Assembly: GCF_019343475.1 (NCBI RefSeq)
Contig: NZ_CP072453.1
Span: forward strand, 3,348,001-3,412,000
Reading direction: 5' to 3'
DNA: 64,000 nt
Source: Providencia sp. R33
GTDB taxonomy: Bacteria; Pseudomonadota; Gammaproteobacteria; Enterobacterales; Enterobacteriaceae
Made by a program: the position numbers and the translations under genes. The notes beneath the pieces were generated by a model. That model saw only the letters and a program-made list of their open reading frames with translations, did not search any database and had not been told where the DNA came from. This document shows, piece by piece, positions 45,921-55,373 of the stretch (its first letter is position 1; each line of letters opens with the position of its first letter).

Positions 45921-46817
45921 GTGCTAGACAAATTTAAAATCCGCTTGCAATATATGCTTCCAAAACAATGCCTTACTGAATTTGCAGGCTGGTTTGCAAG
46001 CCGGAACGCTAGGTTTATGACGCAATGGGCAATTAAGCTATTTGCTAAAGCCTATAAAGTGAATATGAATGAAGCGCAAAAAAGCGATCTCACTGCGTAC
46101 ACAACCTTTAATGACTTTTTTATTCGTCTACTAAAAGAAGACGCTCGCCCAATTGTTGAAAAAGACAACCAATTGGCACAGCCAGCAGATGGTGCGGTGA
46201 GCCAATTAGGCTCTATCAATGATGACCAAATTTTCCAAGCAAAAGGCCATAGTTATACCGTTGAAGCCTTACTAGCGGGTCAATATCAATTAGCTGAACG
46301 TTTTCGTGGCGGCGAGTTTATTACCACTTACCTTTCGCCAAGTGACTATCACCGTGTTCACATGCCATGCGATGGTTTACTGAAAGAGATGATTTATGTT
46401 CCGGGTGATTTATTTTCTGTAAATCCATTAACGGCACAAAACGTTCCAAACCTGTTTGCCCGTAATGAGCGCTTAATTTGTGTCTTTGAGACTCCTGTTG
46501 GCCTTATGGTGCAAATTTTAGTCGGTGCCACCATTGTGGGTAGCATTGAAACAGTTTGGAGTGGCTGCGTAAATACTAGCCGTGAAGGTGTTATCAAGCG
46601 TTGGGTTTACCCTGAATTAGACTCTGAAGGTGCTGTATTCCTGAAAAAAGGTGAAGAAATGGGGCTATTTAAATTAGGCTCCACCGTGATTAACTTGTTT
46701 GAACCAAACAAAGTCACCTTTAATTCCTCGCTGATCCCAGGTTATGCAACACGTATGGGGGAACTGCTTGCCGAGACGGTTTCCGTTGAGACTCACAACG
46801 AATCTGTCGACGTTTAA
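45921..46817 (+). CDS. psd: Phosphatidylserine decarboxylase proenzyme
   Basis: Membrane-associated pyruvoyl enzyme that makes phosphatidylethanolamine. The 298-residue proenzyme self-cleaves at the LGST motif (FKLGSTVINLF, near residue 253) to give beta and alpha chains, with pyruvate formed from the Ser. Catalytic-site segments YLSPSDYHRVHMP and PADGAVS are present. GTG start behind AGAGGTTAAC. Nine bases separate its stop from the first possible mscM ATG, and it is probably co-transcribed with mscM. Confidence 0.97.
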   Translation: MLDKFKIRLQYMLPKQCLTEFAGWFASRNARFMTQWAIKLFAKAYKVNMNEAQKSDLTAYTTFNDFFIRLLKEDARPIVEKDNQLAQPADGAVSQLGSINDDQIFQAKGHSYTVEALLAGQYQLAERFRGGEFITTYLSPSDYHRVHMPCDGLLKEMIYVPGDLFSVNPLTAQNVPNLFARNERLICVFETPVGLMVQILVGATIVGSIETVWSGCVNTSREGVIKRWVYPELDSEGAVFLKKGEEMGLFKLGSTVINLFEPNKVTFNSSLIPGYATRMGELLAETVSVETHNESVDV

Positions 46818-46850
46818 TTTACGGTTATGACCTTGAAGGAGCTCCTCACT

Positions 46851-49800
46851 GTGCGTTTGATTATCAGTTTTGTACTTAGCTTGTTAATCGCTTTTTCTTC
46901 TGTTGCGGCTCCGACAGCATCGCAGGATGAAGCACAGATTAAGCAGGAGCTCAAACAGCTTGAATCGAGCACTAATCCGAAAGACGCCGAAATTGCTCAG
47001 GCGTTACAAGGGGCACTGAATTGGATGAGCGAAACTCGCGACTCCGATGCCAAAGCCAAGTCTTACCAAGAAGCCATTGATAATTTCCCTAAAATTATCA
47101 AAGAAATACGCCAAAAGTTACTCAATGAAAGTGATGATCCAAACCCTATTCCTGTTGGGATTAATTTAGGTGAACTTGAGCAGCGCATTATCCAGCTGAG
47201 CAGCCAGTTACTGGACCAAAGCCGTTTAACGCAGCAAGAACAAGATAAAGGCCGTGAAATCAGTGAATCATTGAGCATATTGCCTCAACAATTGTCTGAA
47301 GCAAGGCGCTTGCTCACCGAAGCAACTTCCCGTTTTCAATCCCTCAGTGCGCCTTCAACACCGTTATCCGATGCCCAATATACCTTAGCTCAAGCCGAAG
47401 TAAGTGCTCGCAAGTCTACGGTAAATGAACTGGAAATGGCGCAGCTTTCTGCCAATAACCGCCAAGAAATATCACGCCTAACGTTGGAGCTGTATAAAAA
47501 ACGCTATCAACGCATGGAACTTGAATTACAAAACCTGCGGGATTTCCAAAATACTCAGCGCCAGCAAAAAGCGATTTTGGCACTTGAACACACGGAAATG
47601 TTGGCGGCACAAGGGGAGCTAACCCCCTTCTTAACCGAAGAATTAGATATTAACCGCAAAATGTCTCAAGAGCTGACTCAGCAAGCTCAACGCATGAGCG
47701 CGATTAATACCAGTCAAACTGAAATGTCCACCAGCATTCGCAATGCTCGCCAAGCACTGACGACCATCCGTGAACAAGCCCAGTGGATTAGTAGCTCAAG
47801 CACTCTCGGGGAAGCCTTAAGGTCACAATTATCACGCTTGCCAGAAATTCCCAAAAGCCAGCAGCTTGACCGCGAAATGGCAGATTTACGTGTCCAACGC
47901 TTAAATTACGAAGATGCCCTTGATAGATTAGGTAAAATTGATACCACAGAGCAAGAGGCTGAGCACGCGCTTAATCCCGCGCAAGTTCAAGTATATCAAT
48001 CGCTGATCAAAACGCGGCGAGAGCTACTAACATCCTTGATTTCAGGCCTAGATGCTGAAATGTTGGAACTCACAAAGCTCAATGTGGCCACAGGCCAGCT
48101 AACGGATGCACTTAAAGAAGTTAAAGATGCATCAAACCGCTATCTATTCTGGGTGGCCGATGTACCTCCTATCAGTATCAATTACCCCGTATTATTAGTC
48201 ACGGATATAACACAATTACTCTCACTGGATACCCTCTCCCAAGTGGCGGGAGCGCTGAATGTTATGCTCACGAGCCAAAATACCTTTTTGTATCTATTGG
48301 GCTCTATCATATTAGTCATCTTCAGCGTGAGCACACGCAAGCATTATCAAGCATTCTTAGATCGCTCCAGTTTGCGTATCGGTAAAGTTACCCAAGACCG
48401 TTTTTATCTCACTATTCGAACTATTTTCTGGTCAATTATCGTTGCCTTACCATTACCAATGATGTGGTCTGCAATCGGTTATGGGTTGCAAAGTGCATGG
48501 CAATACCCAATGGCAGCCGCAATTGGCTACGGGGTCAGTGCGACTACGCCACTACTGTGGCTATTTATGATCAGCGAAACGTTCTCTCGCCCGACAGGTT
48601 TATTTATTGCCCATTTTGGCTGGGATAAAGACGCAGTAAAACGGGCGATGCGTTATTACCGTATGGCGATATTTGTTATCGTCCCATTGGTCATGTCAAT
48701 TATTACCTTCGAACACTATAGCGACCGCGAATTCGCTGCCAGTGTTGGCCGCTTCTGCTTTATTCTCCTCTGTGTAGCTTTAAGCTTAATTACCAATAAC
48801 TTACGCCGCTCTCAAATTCCTCTTTATTTGGATAGACACAGTTCGGGGGATAATGTTGTTAATAAAGGCCTGTGGTGGATGATCTTGCTTGCCCCTATTG
48901 TGGCGGCATTCTTCTCAATCCTCGGCTATTTCTCAACATCACAAGCCTTACTTGCCCGCTTAGAAACCTCTGTGGCGATTTGGTTTGTGATTTTAATTGT
49001 CTATCACACCATTCGCCGTTGGATGTCGATGCAGCGCCGTAAATTAGCCTTTGAACGGGCAAAACAGCGCCGTGCTGAAATTCTTGCACAACGAGCAAAA
49101 GGGGAAGACGATAACGCACAATCAAGCGGCAGTAGCGAAGGGAATATTGATATTGAGGAACAGGTTATCGACCTCGATACTATCAGTACCCAATCTGTTG
49201 GCTTAGTGCGCTCGATTTTAACCATGATAGCCTTGGTTTCCTTGATTTGGCTGTGGTCTGAATTGCATACGGCGTTTTCTTTCCTTGAAAACATTCGCCT
49301 CTGGGATGTGACATCCACCATCAATGGTGTGGACACCGTACAACCGATTACGATGGGCTCCATTTTTATTGCGATTTTAACCATTATTGTCACTGCACAG
49401 TTGGTTCGAAACCTGCCCGCACTACTTGAATTAGCCGTATTGCAGCATTTAGATTTAACCCCAGGCACAGGCTACGCCATCAGTACACTGACGAAATACA
49501 CCATTACCATTATTGGTACCATTGTTGGTTTCTCAATGCTGGGTATCGAGTGGTCTAAACTGCAATGGCTGGTTGCTGCAATGGGGGTTGGGCTTGGTTT
49601 TGGTTTACAAGAGATCTTCGCCAATATCATTTCTGGTTTGATGATCCTATTCGAAAAACCTATTCGAATCGGCGATACCGTCACTATTCGTAACCTAACG
49701 GGCAGTATCACGAAGATCAATACTCGCGCCACGACCTTAACGGACTGGGATAGAAAAGAAATTATTGTGCCAAATAAGGCCTTTATCACTGAGCAATTTA

Positions 49801-50192
49801 TTAACTGGTCGCTCTCTGACACGGTTACTCGTATTGTCATGACGATCCCTGCCCCCTCCGATGCGAACAGTGAATTGGTCACCAATACTATTTTACGGGC
49901 CGCAAAACGCTCCACGATGATCTTAGATAACCCAGCCCCTGAGGTCTATCTGGTTGATTTACAACAAGGTATTCAAATATTTGAATTACGTGTGTATGCG
50001 GCAGAAATGGGACATCGCTTGCCAGCTCGTCATGAAATTCACCAAAATATTTTAGCCTCCTTTGCAGAACAAGGTATTACCTTGCCATTCCCACCATTCC
50101 AAGCAAGAGTGGATGTGCGCGATAACTCGCTGCAAAGTGCGACGAACAATCTTTCTGCGCGGAATCCTTCACGTAAATCGGGTGAGCTATAG
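46851..50192 (+). CDS. mscM: Miniconductance mechanosensitive channel MscM (YjeP)
   Basis: 1113-residue MscS-superfamily protein (E. coli 1107). A signal peptide (cut near SSVAA) and a ~450-residue periplasmic coiled-coil domain precede about eleven transmembrane segments. The C-terminal MscS core has the pore helix near GVGLGFGLQEIFANIISGL and cytoplasmic beta domain FEKPIRIGDTVTI, given in parts. It releases solutes on hypo-osmotic shock. GTG 46851 behind AAGGAG is preferred over an ATG 24 bases earlier that has no ribosome-binding site. Confidence 0.95.
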   Translation: MRLIISFVLSLLIAFSSVAAPTASQDEAQIKQELKQLESSTNPKDAEIAQALQGALNWMSETRDSDAKAKSYQEAIDNFPKIIKEIRQKLLNESDDPNPIPVGINLGELEQRIIQLSSQLLDQSRLTQQEQDKGREISESLSILPQQLSEARRLLTEATSRFQSLSAPSTPLSDAQYTLAQAEVSARKSTVNELEMAQLSANNRQEISRLTLELYKKRYQRMELELQNLRDFQNTQRQQKAILALEHTEMLAAQGELTPFLTEELDINRKMSQELTQQAQRMSAINTSQTEMSTSIRNARQALTTIREQAQWISSSSTLGEALRSQLSRLPEIPKSQQLDREMADLRVQRLNYEDALDRLGKIDTTEQEAEHALNPAQVQVYQSLIKTRRELLTSLISGLDAEMLELTKLNVATGQLTDALKEVKDASNRYLFWVADVPPISINYPVLLVTDITQLLSLDTLSQVAGALNVMLTSQNTFLYLLGSIILVIFSVSTRKHYQAFLDRSSLRIGKVTQDRFYLTIRTIFWSIIVALPLPMMWSAIGYGLQSAWQYPMAAAIGYGVSATTPLLWLFMISETFSRPTGLFIAHFGWDKDAVKRAMRYYRMAIFVIVPLVMSIITFEHYSDREFAASVGRFCFILLCVALSLITNNLRRSQIPLYLDRHSSGDNVVNKGLWWMILLAPIVAAFFSILGYFSTSQALLARLETSVAIWFVILIVYHTIRRWMSMQRRKLAFERAKQRRAEILAQRAKGEDDNAQSSGSSEGNIDIEEQVIDLDTISTQSVGLVRSILTMIALVSLIWLWSELHTAFSFLENIRLWDVTSTINGVDTVQPITMGSIFIAILTIIVTAQLVRNLPALLELAVLQHLDLTPGTGYAISTLTKYTITIIGTIVGFSMLGIEWSKLQWLVAAMGVGLGFGLQEIFANIISGLMILFEKPIRIGDTVTIRNLTGSITKINTRATTLTDWDRKEIIVPNKAFITEQFINWSLSDTVTRIVMTIPAPSDANSELVTNTILRAAKRSTMILDNPAPEVYLVDLQQGIQIFELRVYAAEMGHRLPARHEIHQNILASFAEQGITLPFPPFQARVDVRDNSLQSATNNLSARNPSRKSGEL

Positions 50193-50200
50193 ACTGTATT

Positions 50201-50530
50201 ATGGCGCAAGGTTTAAGTGAAAAAGACGAAAGCATTGTATTGCGAATCACCCAACTGGAACGAGTTGGGTCGATTTTATTCTTTTTGATCCCATTAATTA
50301 TCTTATTAATCATCGGAAAAACATTTGCCTTCAATACGCTCTATCTCTGGCAAGTTTATTGTCTGTTTTATATTGGGGTATTTCGGATAATTGCCGCCAA
50401 GCTTTCAACTAAGCCATTGCAATTAGAGATCAGGCGGGGATGGGGATATAACCGTTTTTATCGGTTGAGTTGGTGTTACCTTTCGTTGTCTATCATTGTG
50501 ATGGCGGGAGCCCAGCTGTTCTCCCGCTAG
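50201..50530 (+). CDS. Unknown small membrane protein downstream of mscM
   Basis: 109 residues, not recognised. A charged N-terminus (residues 1-20) is followed by hydrophobic segments at about 22-42, 48-65 and 88-106. No motif identifies a function. It starts eight bases after the mscM stop, so co-transcription with mscM is likely and a role linked to the channel or envelope tension is possible but unproven. No strong ribosome-binding site; translation may be coupled. Confidence 0.6.
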   Translation: MAQGLSEKDESIVLRITQLERVGSILFFLIPLIILLIIGKTFAFNTLYLWQVYCLFYIGVFRIIAAKLSTKPLQLEIRRGWGYNRFYRLSWCYLSLSIIVMAGAQLFSR

Positions 50531-50541
50531 TGTGCTAACTT

Positions 50542-51345
50542 TTAGCTATCTTTGTGCCCGTAGGATTGAATATATCCTTCCGCCAGCTTTTGTGCTTGCT
50601 CTAATTCCGTTGAGCTTAACTGTGCTGCGATTTTCTCTTGTAGGCGATGGCTTTCCGCATTGCCGCTATACACGGCTGTTGATAGCCAAGCGTAGGCTTG
50701 TAATAAGTTTTTCTTCACACCACGCCCTTCAGAATACATCACTCCGAGGCGGTCTTGGGATTTAGCATCTTGCTGTTTCGCCGCTTTACGGAACCAAAAC
50801 ACGGCTTTTTCATCATCTAAATCAACACCACTGCCAATTGAATACATTTGGCCAATATGAAATTGCGCGATGACATTTCCGCCTTGTGCCGCCTTTCTAA
50901 ACCAAAATGCGGCTTTTTCTAAATTCTGCGTCACGCCAAGGCCTTGCGCGTACATCATTGCCATATTGGTTTCTGCGCGTGTATCGCCGTTGTCTGCCGC
51001 TTGTTCATACCACAGCATCGCTTTGTCATAGTCTCGGCGAACACCAAAACCATTCACAAACATGGTACCTAACCTAAATTGGGCATCAGAATTACCTTGA
51101 TTTCCTGCCTTAATAAACCACTCAGCAGCAATTTTAGAGTCTTGGGAAACACCTTGGCCTTTGAAATAACGTTCACCCAGTTGAAATTGAGCGGTTGGGT
51201 CACCTTTTTGCGCTAACTGTGTGATTTGCTCCAGGGTAGGCTGTTGCGTTGATGAAGCCGCTGTCGGTGCAACGACAGGCTTAGCGGTTAAGATAGAACT
51301 AAAGCAAACAGACCCCAACAACAGTGCTAACGCAACTTTTTTCAT
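50542..51345 (-). CDS. Periplasmic Sel1-repeat protein
   Basis: 267 residues. A signal peptide (cut near ILTAKP) is followed by about five to six Sel1 (TPR-like) repeats of 36 residues, each with the pattern AQ-xLGxxYxxGxGVxxDxxKAxxWxxKAA (for example AQFQLGERYFKGQGV and AQFHIGQMYSIGSGV), roughly residues 45-235. Such repeats mediate protein-protein contacts. The partner is unknown. It is convergent with the small membrane protein gene. Confidence 0.85.
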   Translation of the reverse strand: MKKVALALLLGSVCFSSILTAKPVVAPTAASSTQQPTLEQITQLAQKGDPTAQFQLGERYFKGQGVSQDSKIAAEWFIKAGNQGNSDAQFRLGTMFVNGFGVRRDYDKAMLWYEQAADNGDTRAETNMAMMYAQGLGVTQNLEKAAFWFRKAAQGGNVIAQFHIGQMYSIGSGVDLDDEKAVFWFRKAAKQQDAKSQDRLGVMYSEGRGVKKNLLQAYAWLSTAVYSGNAESHRLQEKIAAQLSSTELEQAQKLAEGYIQSYGHKDS

Positions 51346-51540
51346 CCTAAGAAACCCTCAACAGTGCAATTTGCTAACTGTGAACACAGCGCTATCCATT
51401 AATATCGACTCGAACACTCATTCCCCTAGTGTAAATTCAGTTTAAGTAGGAAAAAATAGGAAAAGTGGCCTAATTTTCACAAAAAGCACGTTTCGCTGCA
51501 TAACACTTGAGTTATCTTCATTTTTAATCCAGATATACGA

Positions 51541-51575
51541 AAAAAGCCAGACAAACATTGAGTCTATCTGGCTTA
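51541..51575 (-). terminator. yigL terminator
   Basis: AAGCCAGA / TCTGGCTT stem with a poly-A stretch on the low-coordinate side, placed 3' of yigL on the minus strand. Confidence 0.75.
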
Positions 51576-51597
51576 TTTATCACATAAAAATGGATTA

Positions 51598-52407
51598 TTA
51601 CTGATTAAGGTATTGATGCCTTAAATAACGCGCAACAGCGTCATCCGCATTTGAGCCAATTATTTCCATTTGTGGTAAGGCGTCTTTGAGCAACTGATGA
51701 GCATTTTGCATAATGCAGCCTTTTCCTGCGATGGTCAGCATTTCTTTGTCGTTCATGCCATCACCAAACGCAACACTGTCATTAGCCATCAAACCATGCA
51801 GCGCAGCGACTTGTTTGAGGGCTTCTCCCTTAGAAACCGCCCCTGCCATCACTTCTAAGCAGCTACGCAGTGAGAAAGTAACATTCACTCGGTCTTGCCA
51901 ACGGTTTTGAATACGTTGTTGTAAATCCACCAACAGGTCATGATCTTCACTGGTAAAGTAGACTTTGCACACTTCAGATTTCACAAAATCATGACGGTCA
52001 AATAATTGATAATTAAAGACAGACTCTTTAAAAAACTCTTTTTGCTCAGGACTTTCACGGTTAATAAACCAATCATCACCATGATAGTAATTCGTGATAA
52101 GTTCTGGATTATCAAACTCCATCAGGCAAAGCTCATGGGCGATTTCAGGATCCACATTGTGCTCAAAAATTAAATCCCCTTGGGTATTATGGATCCTTGC
52201 CCCATTAGAGGTAATCATATAGGCATCAATGCCTAATCCATCACGAATTTGTGCAACATCCACATGATGACGACCCGTTGCAAACACAAAATGCACATTC
52301 TGCGTTGCGACAAGTTCTTTTAATGTGTCTTTGGTATAAGACGTTAAATCATGGTTGGGCGATAACAGTGTCCCATCCAAATCGGAAGCCACTAACGGAT
52401 ATTTCAT
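51598..52407 (-). CDS. yigL: HAD-family sugar/pyridoxal phosphatase YigL
   Basis: 269-residue Cof-type HAD phosphatase. Motif I is ASDLDGTLLS with the nucleophile Asp, motif II in FATGRHH, motif III the Lys in SKGEALKQV, and motif IV GDGMNDKEM. E. coli YigL dephosphorylates pyridoxal phosphate and sugar phosphates and takes part in the SgrS sugar-phosphate stress response. It follows pldB by 13 bases, as in E. coli. Confidence 0.95.
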   Translation of the reverse strand: MKYPLVASDLDGTLLSPNHDLTSYTKDTLKELVATQNVHFVFATGRHHVDVAQIRDGLGIDAYMITSNGARIHNTQGDLIFEHNVDPEIAHELCLMEFDNPELITNYYHGDDWFINRESPEQKEFFKESVFNYQLFDRHDFVKSEVCKVYFTSEDHDLLVDLQQRIQNRWQDRVNVTFSLRSCLEVMAGAVSKGEALKQVAALHGLMANDSVAFGDGMNDKEMLTIAGKGCIMQNAHQLLKDALPQMEIIGSNADDAVARYLRHQYLNQ

Positions 52408-52420
52408 ATTCGAACCCTAA

Positions 52421-53416
52421 CTAATACTGGTCAAAAAAATCACAGATAGCATTGAGCGCCATAGCTCTTAACGCATCCACTTCAAATAGGATTTCATGGT
52501 GAGCCCCTTCGATAATGAGGGGTAATTTTTCTTCTCGTCCTATTTGCGCTTTTTGCCGACTTTGACAAAAAGCTTGTAGCTCTTTATTGCTGACCACTTT
52601 TTCTTCACTTGCTTCTAACACCATCAGTGGTACATCAATTTCTCCCGCTTTCGCAATCAGCTCATCGCCAATCGCAAAACTTTCGCGTAACCAGTGGTAT
52701 GTTGGGCCACCAAGTCGCAATTCTGGGTAATCTGCATAGTAACGCAAATAACGCCTATAACGCTCTGAACTATGGGTTAATACGTTGATTAAATAAGGTA
52801 AAGGCTGCCACTTACCCGTCGATGCTGCGTAATCATTACGTACGCTTTCACGTGACTCGGCTCTATCGACGATAAAGCTCGCCATCCAGCGTGGCATCGG
52901 CAAATTAATGCCAATCATTGGTGCGCACAGCGTTGCTGCATCAAAGGTCACATTATCACGCAGTAGGTAGCCCGCTAAAATCGCACTCCCCATTGAGTGG
53001 GCTAGTGCATAACATTTCGGATAGTGACGATACTTAACTTCTAATTCAATAAATTGTTCAAAATCATCAATATAGTCGGTAAATTTTTCGACATGACCTT
53101 TTTGGGGATCCGCTAACATGCGCCCCGATCGCCCTTGCCCGCGATGATCAAGAATAAAAACATCATAGCCTAAATGATAAAAATCATACGCTACTTCGGG
53201 GTATTTCACATAACTTTCGCTGCGGCCCGGTGAAATGACAATGGCTTTATGATGCTTTGGATGAATAAAACGAACATAATGAATAGAGATATCATCAACG
53301 CCCTGAAAACTCAGTTCTTCACGGCGCTGCCAAAAGTCTAAAAGTGGGCCATTGGCAAAAGCTGAAAACTGTGTTTCTCGAGTTAACCAGCGCTTTTTTA
53401 GGCTTTCAGGCGTCAT
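52421..53416 (-). CDS. pldB: Lysophospholipase L2
   Basis: 331-residue alpha/beta hydrolase acting on lysophospholipids at the inner membrane. The nucleophile elbow is AHSMGS, with oxyanion/loop segment LDHRGQGRSGR and the C-terminal histidine in IEGAHHEIL. RBS AAGGAACAATAGG precedes the ATG. In E. coli rhtB and rhtC separate pldB from recQ; here recQ ends only 19 bases upstream, so the two threonine/homoserine-lactone exporter genes are absent. Confidence 0.95.
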   Translation of the reverse strand: MTPESLKKRWLTRETQFSAFANGPLLDFWQRREELSFQGVDDISIHYVRFIHPKHHKAIVISPGRSESYVKYPEVAYDFYHLGYDVFILDHRGQGRSGRMLADPQKGHVEKFTDYIDDFEQFIELEVKYRHYPKCYALAHSMGSAILAGYLLRDNVTFDAATLCAPMIGINLPMPRWMASFIVDRAESRESVRNDYAASTGKWQPLPYLINVLTHSSERYRRYLRYYADYPELRLGGPTYHWLRESFAIGDELIAKAGEIDVPLMVLEASEEKVVSNKELQAFCQSRQKAQIGREEKLPLIIEGAHHEILFEVDALRAMALNAICDFFDQY

Positions 53417-53435
53417 CCTATTGTTCCTTATTTAT

Positions 53436-55262
53436 TCATTCATAACCTTCAAGGTGGTCTCGGATGAGAGTCATAAATGACTCGCCAAAACGCTCAAGTT
53501 TGCGCTCACCAACGCCATTAATTAACAGTAATTCGGCGGATGTTGTCGGAACATGCTCTGCCATTTCAATTAATGTGGCATCATTAAACACCACAAATGG
53601 TGGGATGTTGTCCTCATCCGCTATCGATTTACGTAATTTTCGCAGTTTGGCAAACAGCTTCTTATCATAATTGCCATGGTAAACTTTGTTTTGTTGATTA
53701 CGGCTTTTTGTGACTAAAACACGCGGTACGGCAAGCTGTAACGCAGATTCCCCACGTAAAATAGGCCTTGCCGCTTCCGTCAATTGCAGCGCGGAAAAAT
53801 GAGTAATATTTTGGGTGATCATCCCTAAGTGGATCAATTGACGGATTACGCTTATCCAATGTTCATTACTTTGATCTTTACCAATACCGTAAACCGGTAA
53901 TTTATCATGGCCTAAATCACGAATACGTTGGTTATTCGCCCCGCGCAATACTTCAACAATATAGCCGATACCAAAGCGCTGACCAACACGATAAATACAA
54001 GACAGCGCTTTTTGAGCATCAATTAACCCATCGTATTGTTTTGGGGGATCTAAACAAATATCGCAGTTCCCGCAAGGTTGCTGGCGATTTTCGCCAAAGT
54101 AATTGAGCAACACCAAGCGACGGCAAGTTTGTGCTTCAGCGAAGGCGGCAATCGCATTAAGTTTGTGCCGCTCAATATCCTGTTGCATGCCTGCGGGCTT
54201 TTCTTCAAGACAACGGCGCAGCCACGCCATATCTGCAGGGTCATAAAATAAAACCGCTTCGGCTTCAACGCCATCACGCCCTGCTCGCCCTGTTTCTTGG
54301 TAATAAGCTTCAATATTACGCGGGATATCAAAATGCGCGACAAAACGGACGTTTGATTTGTTGATCCCCATACCAAACGCGACGGTCGCGACCACAATTT
54401 GCAAGTTATCTTTCAAAAAAGCATCTTGCACCCACTCACGCTGTTGGCTATCGAGCCCTGCATGGTATGCCGCAACACTCAAACCGCGCTTTTGTAGGCG
54501 CTCTGCAGTCTCTTCCACCTTACTGCGGCTATTGCAATATACAATACCCGCTTTGCCTTTTTGGCCTTTAATAAAAAACCAAAGTTGGTCCAATGGCTTA
54601 TATTTTTCGACGAGTGTGTAACGAATATTTGGCCTATCAAAACTACTCACATGGACGAGTGGGTCATGAAGTTCCAATAAACGGATGATATCGGTTCGTG
54701 TAGTTTCATCGGCCGTTGCTGTTAGCGCCATAACAGGCACATTGGGCAACGCTTGGCGCAGCTGCCCTAATGCACGATACTCTGGCCGAAAATCATGGCC
54801 CCATTGGGAAATACAATGAGCTTCATCCACCGCTAATAACGTGATGTCCCAACTTGAGAGCTGGTTAAGAAAATACTCAGTTAATAGCCGCTCAGGAGCA
54901 ACATACAGCAATTTAATCTCACCATTACTGCATAGCTCCATGATTTGACGCTGTTCTAACGGTGTTTGTGATGAGTTTAAACACGCCGCATTCACACCAT
55001 GCAAACGCAATTGGTCAACTTGGTCTTTCATCAAAGAAATGAGCGGAGAAACCACCAACGTCACACCTTGCTTCACCAGTGCAGGTACTTGGTAGCACAA
55101 GGATTTTCCGCCGCCTGTTGGCATTAATACTAAACAGTCTCGGTTATCTAAAATAGCCCCGATGACCGCATCTTGGCCGGGACGAAATGACTGATAACCA
55201 AACGTGCTATTCAGTACGTTTTCAGCCAGTGAAAGTTGGTTAATGACACAAGCAGTGGACAC
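53436..55262 (-). CDS. recQ: ATP-dependent DNA helicase RecQ
   Basis: 608-residue superfamily 2 helicase (3'-5') for RecF-pathway recombination and fork repair. Motif 0 FRPGQDAVI, Walker A GGGKSLC, DEAH box, motif VI QETGRAGRDG, then the RecQ C-terminal zinc site (C...CGNCDIC) and winged helix, and a C-terminal HRDC domain (LLINGVGERKLERFG). The frame opens at TTG 55274, but GTG 55262 behind AGGAAGTTT is a better start and gives nearly the E. coli length (609). Confidence 0.96.
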   Translation of the reverse strand: MSTACVINQLSLAENVLNSTFGYQSFRPGQDAVIGAILDNRDCLVLMPTGGGKSLCYQVPALVKQGVTLVVSPLISLMKDQVDQLRLHGVNAACLNSSQTPLEQRQIMELCSNGEIKLLYVAPERLLTEYFLNQLSSWDITLLAVDEAHCISQWGHDFRPEYRALGQLRQALPNVPVMALTATADETTRTDIIRLLELHDPLVHVSSFDRPNIRYTLVEKYKPLDQLWFFIKGQKGKAGIVYCNSRSKVEETAERLQKRGLSVAAYHAGLDSQQREWVQDAFLKDNLQIVVATVAFGMGINKSNVRFVAHFDIPRNIEAYYQETGRAGRDGVEAEAVLFYDPADMAWLRRCLEEKPAGMQQDIERHKLNAIAAFAEAQTCRRLVLLNYFGENRQQPCGNCDICLDPPKQYDGLIDAQKALSCIYRVGQRFGIGYIVEVLRGANNQRIRDLGHDKLPVYGIGKDQSNEHWISVIRQLIHLGMITQNITHFSALQLTEAARPILRGESALQLAVPRVLVTKSRNQQNKVYHGNYDKKLFAKLRKLRKSIADEDNIPPFVVFNDATLIEMAEHVPTTSAELLLINGVGERKLERFGESFMTLIRDHLEGYE

Positions 55263-55287
55263 AAACTTCCTCAATCTCTAAAACAAG

Positions 55288-55309
55288 TCGCTGCCCATTT
55301 GAGCAGCGA
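55288..55309 (-). terminator. Hairpin between pldA and recQ
   Basis: TCGCTGC / GCAGCGA stem with an 8-base loop, followed on the minus strand by ACTTGTTTTA. It could end or attenuate pldA transcription before recQ. Confidence 0.5.
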
Positions 55310-55373
55310 AATTGTTGATTTATGACACGGCAATTTCGCCTTGTCAGATAATATCGGGGCGATGGCGTCTAAA

